From positions 1 to 6,239 of the forward strand of contig JAOUNV010000134.1 in NCBI GenBank assembly GCA_029880775.1: a stretch of DNA of 6,239 bases. Direction: 5' to 3'. The notes under the pieces are model-generated. The model saw only the letters and a list, made by a program, of their open reading frames with translations, had not been told where the DNA came from and ran no database searches. Both the position numbers and the translations under genes were made by a program. This stretch comes from Nitrospinota bacterium (GTDB taxonomy: Bacteria > Nitrospinota_A > UBA7883). Shown here piece after piece: positions 5,984 to 6,239 of this stretch. Numbering within the stretch: the first letter of the stretch is position 1; every line of letters begins with the position of its first letter.

Positions 5984-6011
5984 CCCGGTTTATGCTAGAT
6001 TGTAAACAGGG
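5984..6011. promoter_or_regulatory. Imperfect inverted repeat with a possible extended -10 box before putA
   Basis: CCCGGTTTA (5984-5992) and TAAACAGGG (6003-6011) match as an inverted repeat at eight of nine positions, with a 10-bp centre. The centre contains TGCTAGATT (5993-6001), which resembles an extended -10 box (TG-N-TAGATT); no good -35 box is seen. The layout suits an operator over a promoter. The right arm also touches the ribosome site, so an mRNA hairpin is another reading. Confidence 0.4.
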
Positions 6012-6024
6012 AAGGAAGTGGAGC

Positions 6025-6239
6025 ATGGACGAGGTTGCAGTCGAAAAGAAAACCAGAGCCGTGGGAGCCGAGATATATAACCACGCCAAGGCCAATGAGC
6101 CAGGGGTGCTGGAGGCCCTGTGGTGGGAGCGGCAGGTGGTGAAGTGGTTATCGGCCGACCAGGAGCTCAAAAGCCGCGCCATGAGATTTATCGATGTCTT
6201 CCCATCGTTGAAAACCAACCGACAGATCACCCGGCACCT
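6025..6239 (+). CDS. putA: PutA-like proline dehydrogenase / P5C dehydrogenase, N-terminal part
   Basis: Only the first 71 codons are present; the gene continues past the right edge. The fragment has WWERQVVKWLSADQELKSRA followed by MRFIDVFPSLKTNRQITRHL (residues 34-53 and 54-73 approximately). It resembles the helical start of bifunctional PutA proteins, where a W-W helix precedes the conserved F-[VI]-D-V-[FL]-P-L segment. Such enzymes oxidise proline to glutamate in two steps, with FAD and then NAD, at the inner membrane. No DNA-binding ribbon-helix-helix domain precedes it, so it would be the non-regulatory kind. The ATG at 6025 has AGGA at 6013-6016, 8 nt upstream. Whether the aldehyde dehydrogenase half is present cannot be seen; a stand-alone proline dehydrogenase is possible. 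Confidence 0.72.
   Translation, partial: MDEVAVEKKTRAVGAEIYNHAKANEPGVLEALWWERQVVKWLSADQELKSRAMRFIDVFPSLKTNRQITRH

Noticed and set aside
5941..6024. Small gene or RNA in the gap before putA
   Set aside because: An ATG at 5949 has no supporting ribosome site or protein-like frame, and no tRNA or riboswitch fold is recognisable.

Overview
The window is ordinary chromosomal DNA from a GC-rich, probably Gram-negative bacterium. It resembles the deltaproteobacterial, Nitrospinota or Nitrospirota kind, but this is inferred from gene order and protein style and no marker fixes the taxon. It is densely coding, with two divergent transcription units and the start of a third. There are no transposases, phage genes, tRNA, rRNA or CRISPR arrays.

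Left, minus strand (1-1184): a BASS-family (bile acid:sodium symporter type) membrane transporter is followed 1 bp later by the first 69 codons of an ADP-ribosylglycohydrolase (DraG-like) that runs off the left edge. The transporter has an unusual loop made of an 18-bp tandem repeat (ALAPSG units) between its last membrane segments.

Middle, plus strand (about 1256-5880): a five-gene run starts at a promoter with a perfect TATAAT box. It encodes ScpA and ScpB (the kleisin and winged-helix partners of the SMC condensin), an RluB-type 23S rRNA pseudouridine synthase, a GHMP-family sugar kinase like HddA, and a GT2 glycosyltransferase. Junctions are tight: 17 bp between scpA and scpB, overlap into rluB, a GTGA overlap between rluB and the kinase, and 27 bp before the glycosyltransferase. 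The first three genes form a widely conserved chromosome-maintenance and ribosome cluster. The last two look like surface-sugar genes attached downstream. Both Scp proteins carry long, strongly acidic, low-complexity C-terminal tails.

Right (5881-6239): a 144-bp gap contains GC-rich palindromes and, just before the next gene, an imperfect inverted repeat enclosing a possible extended -10 box. The window ends in the first 71 codons of a PutA-like proline catabolism enzyme.

I see no convincing new biological system. The points most worth checking are the repeat-expanded transporter loop, the paired acidic Scp tails, the operator-like repeat before putA, and the uncertain start of the glycosyltransferase.
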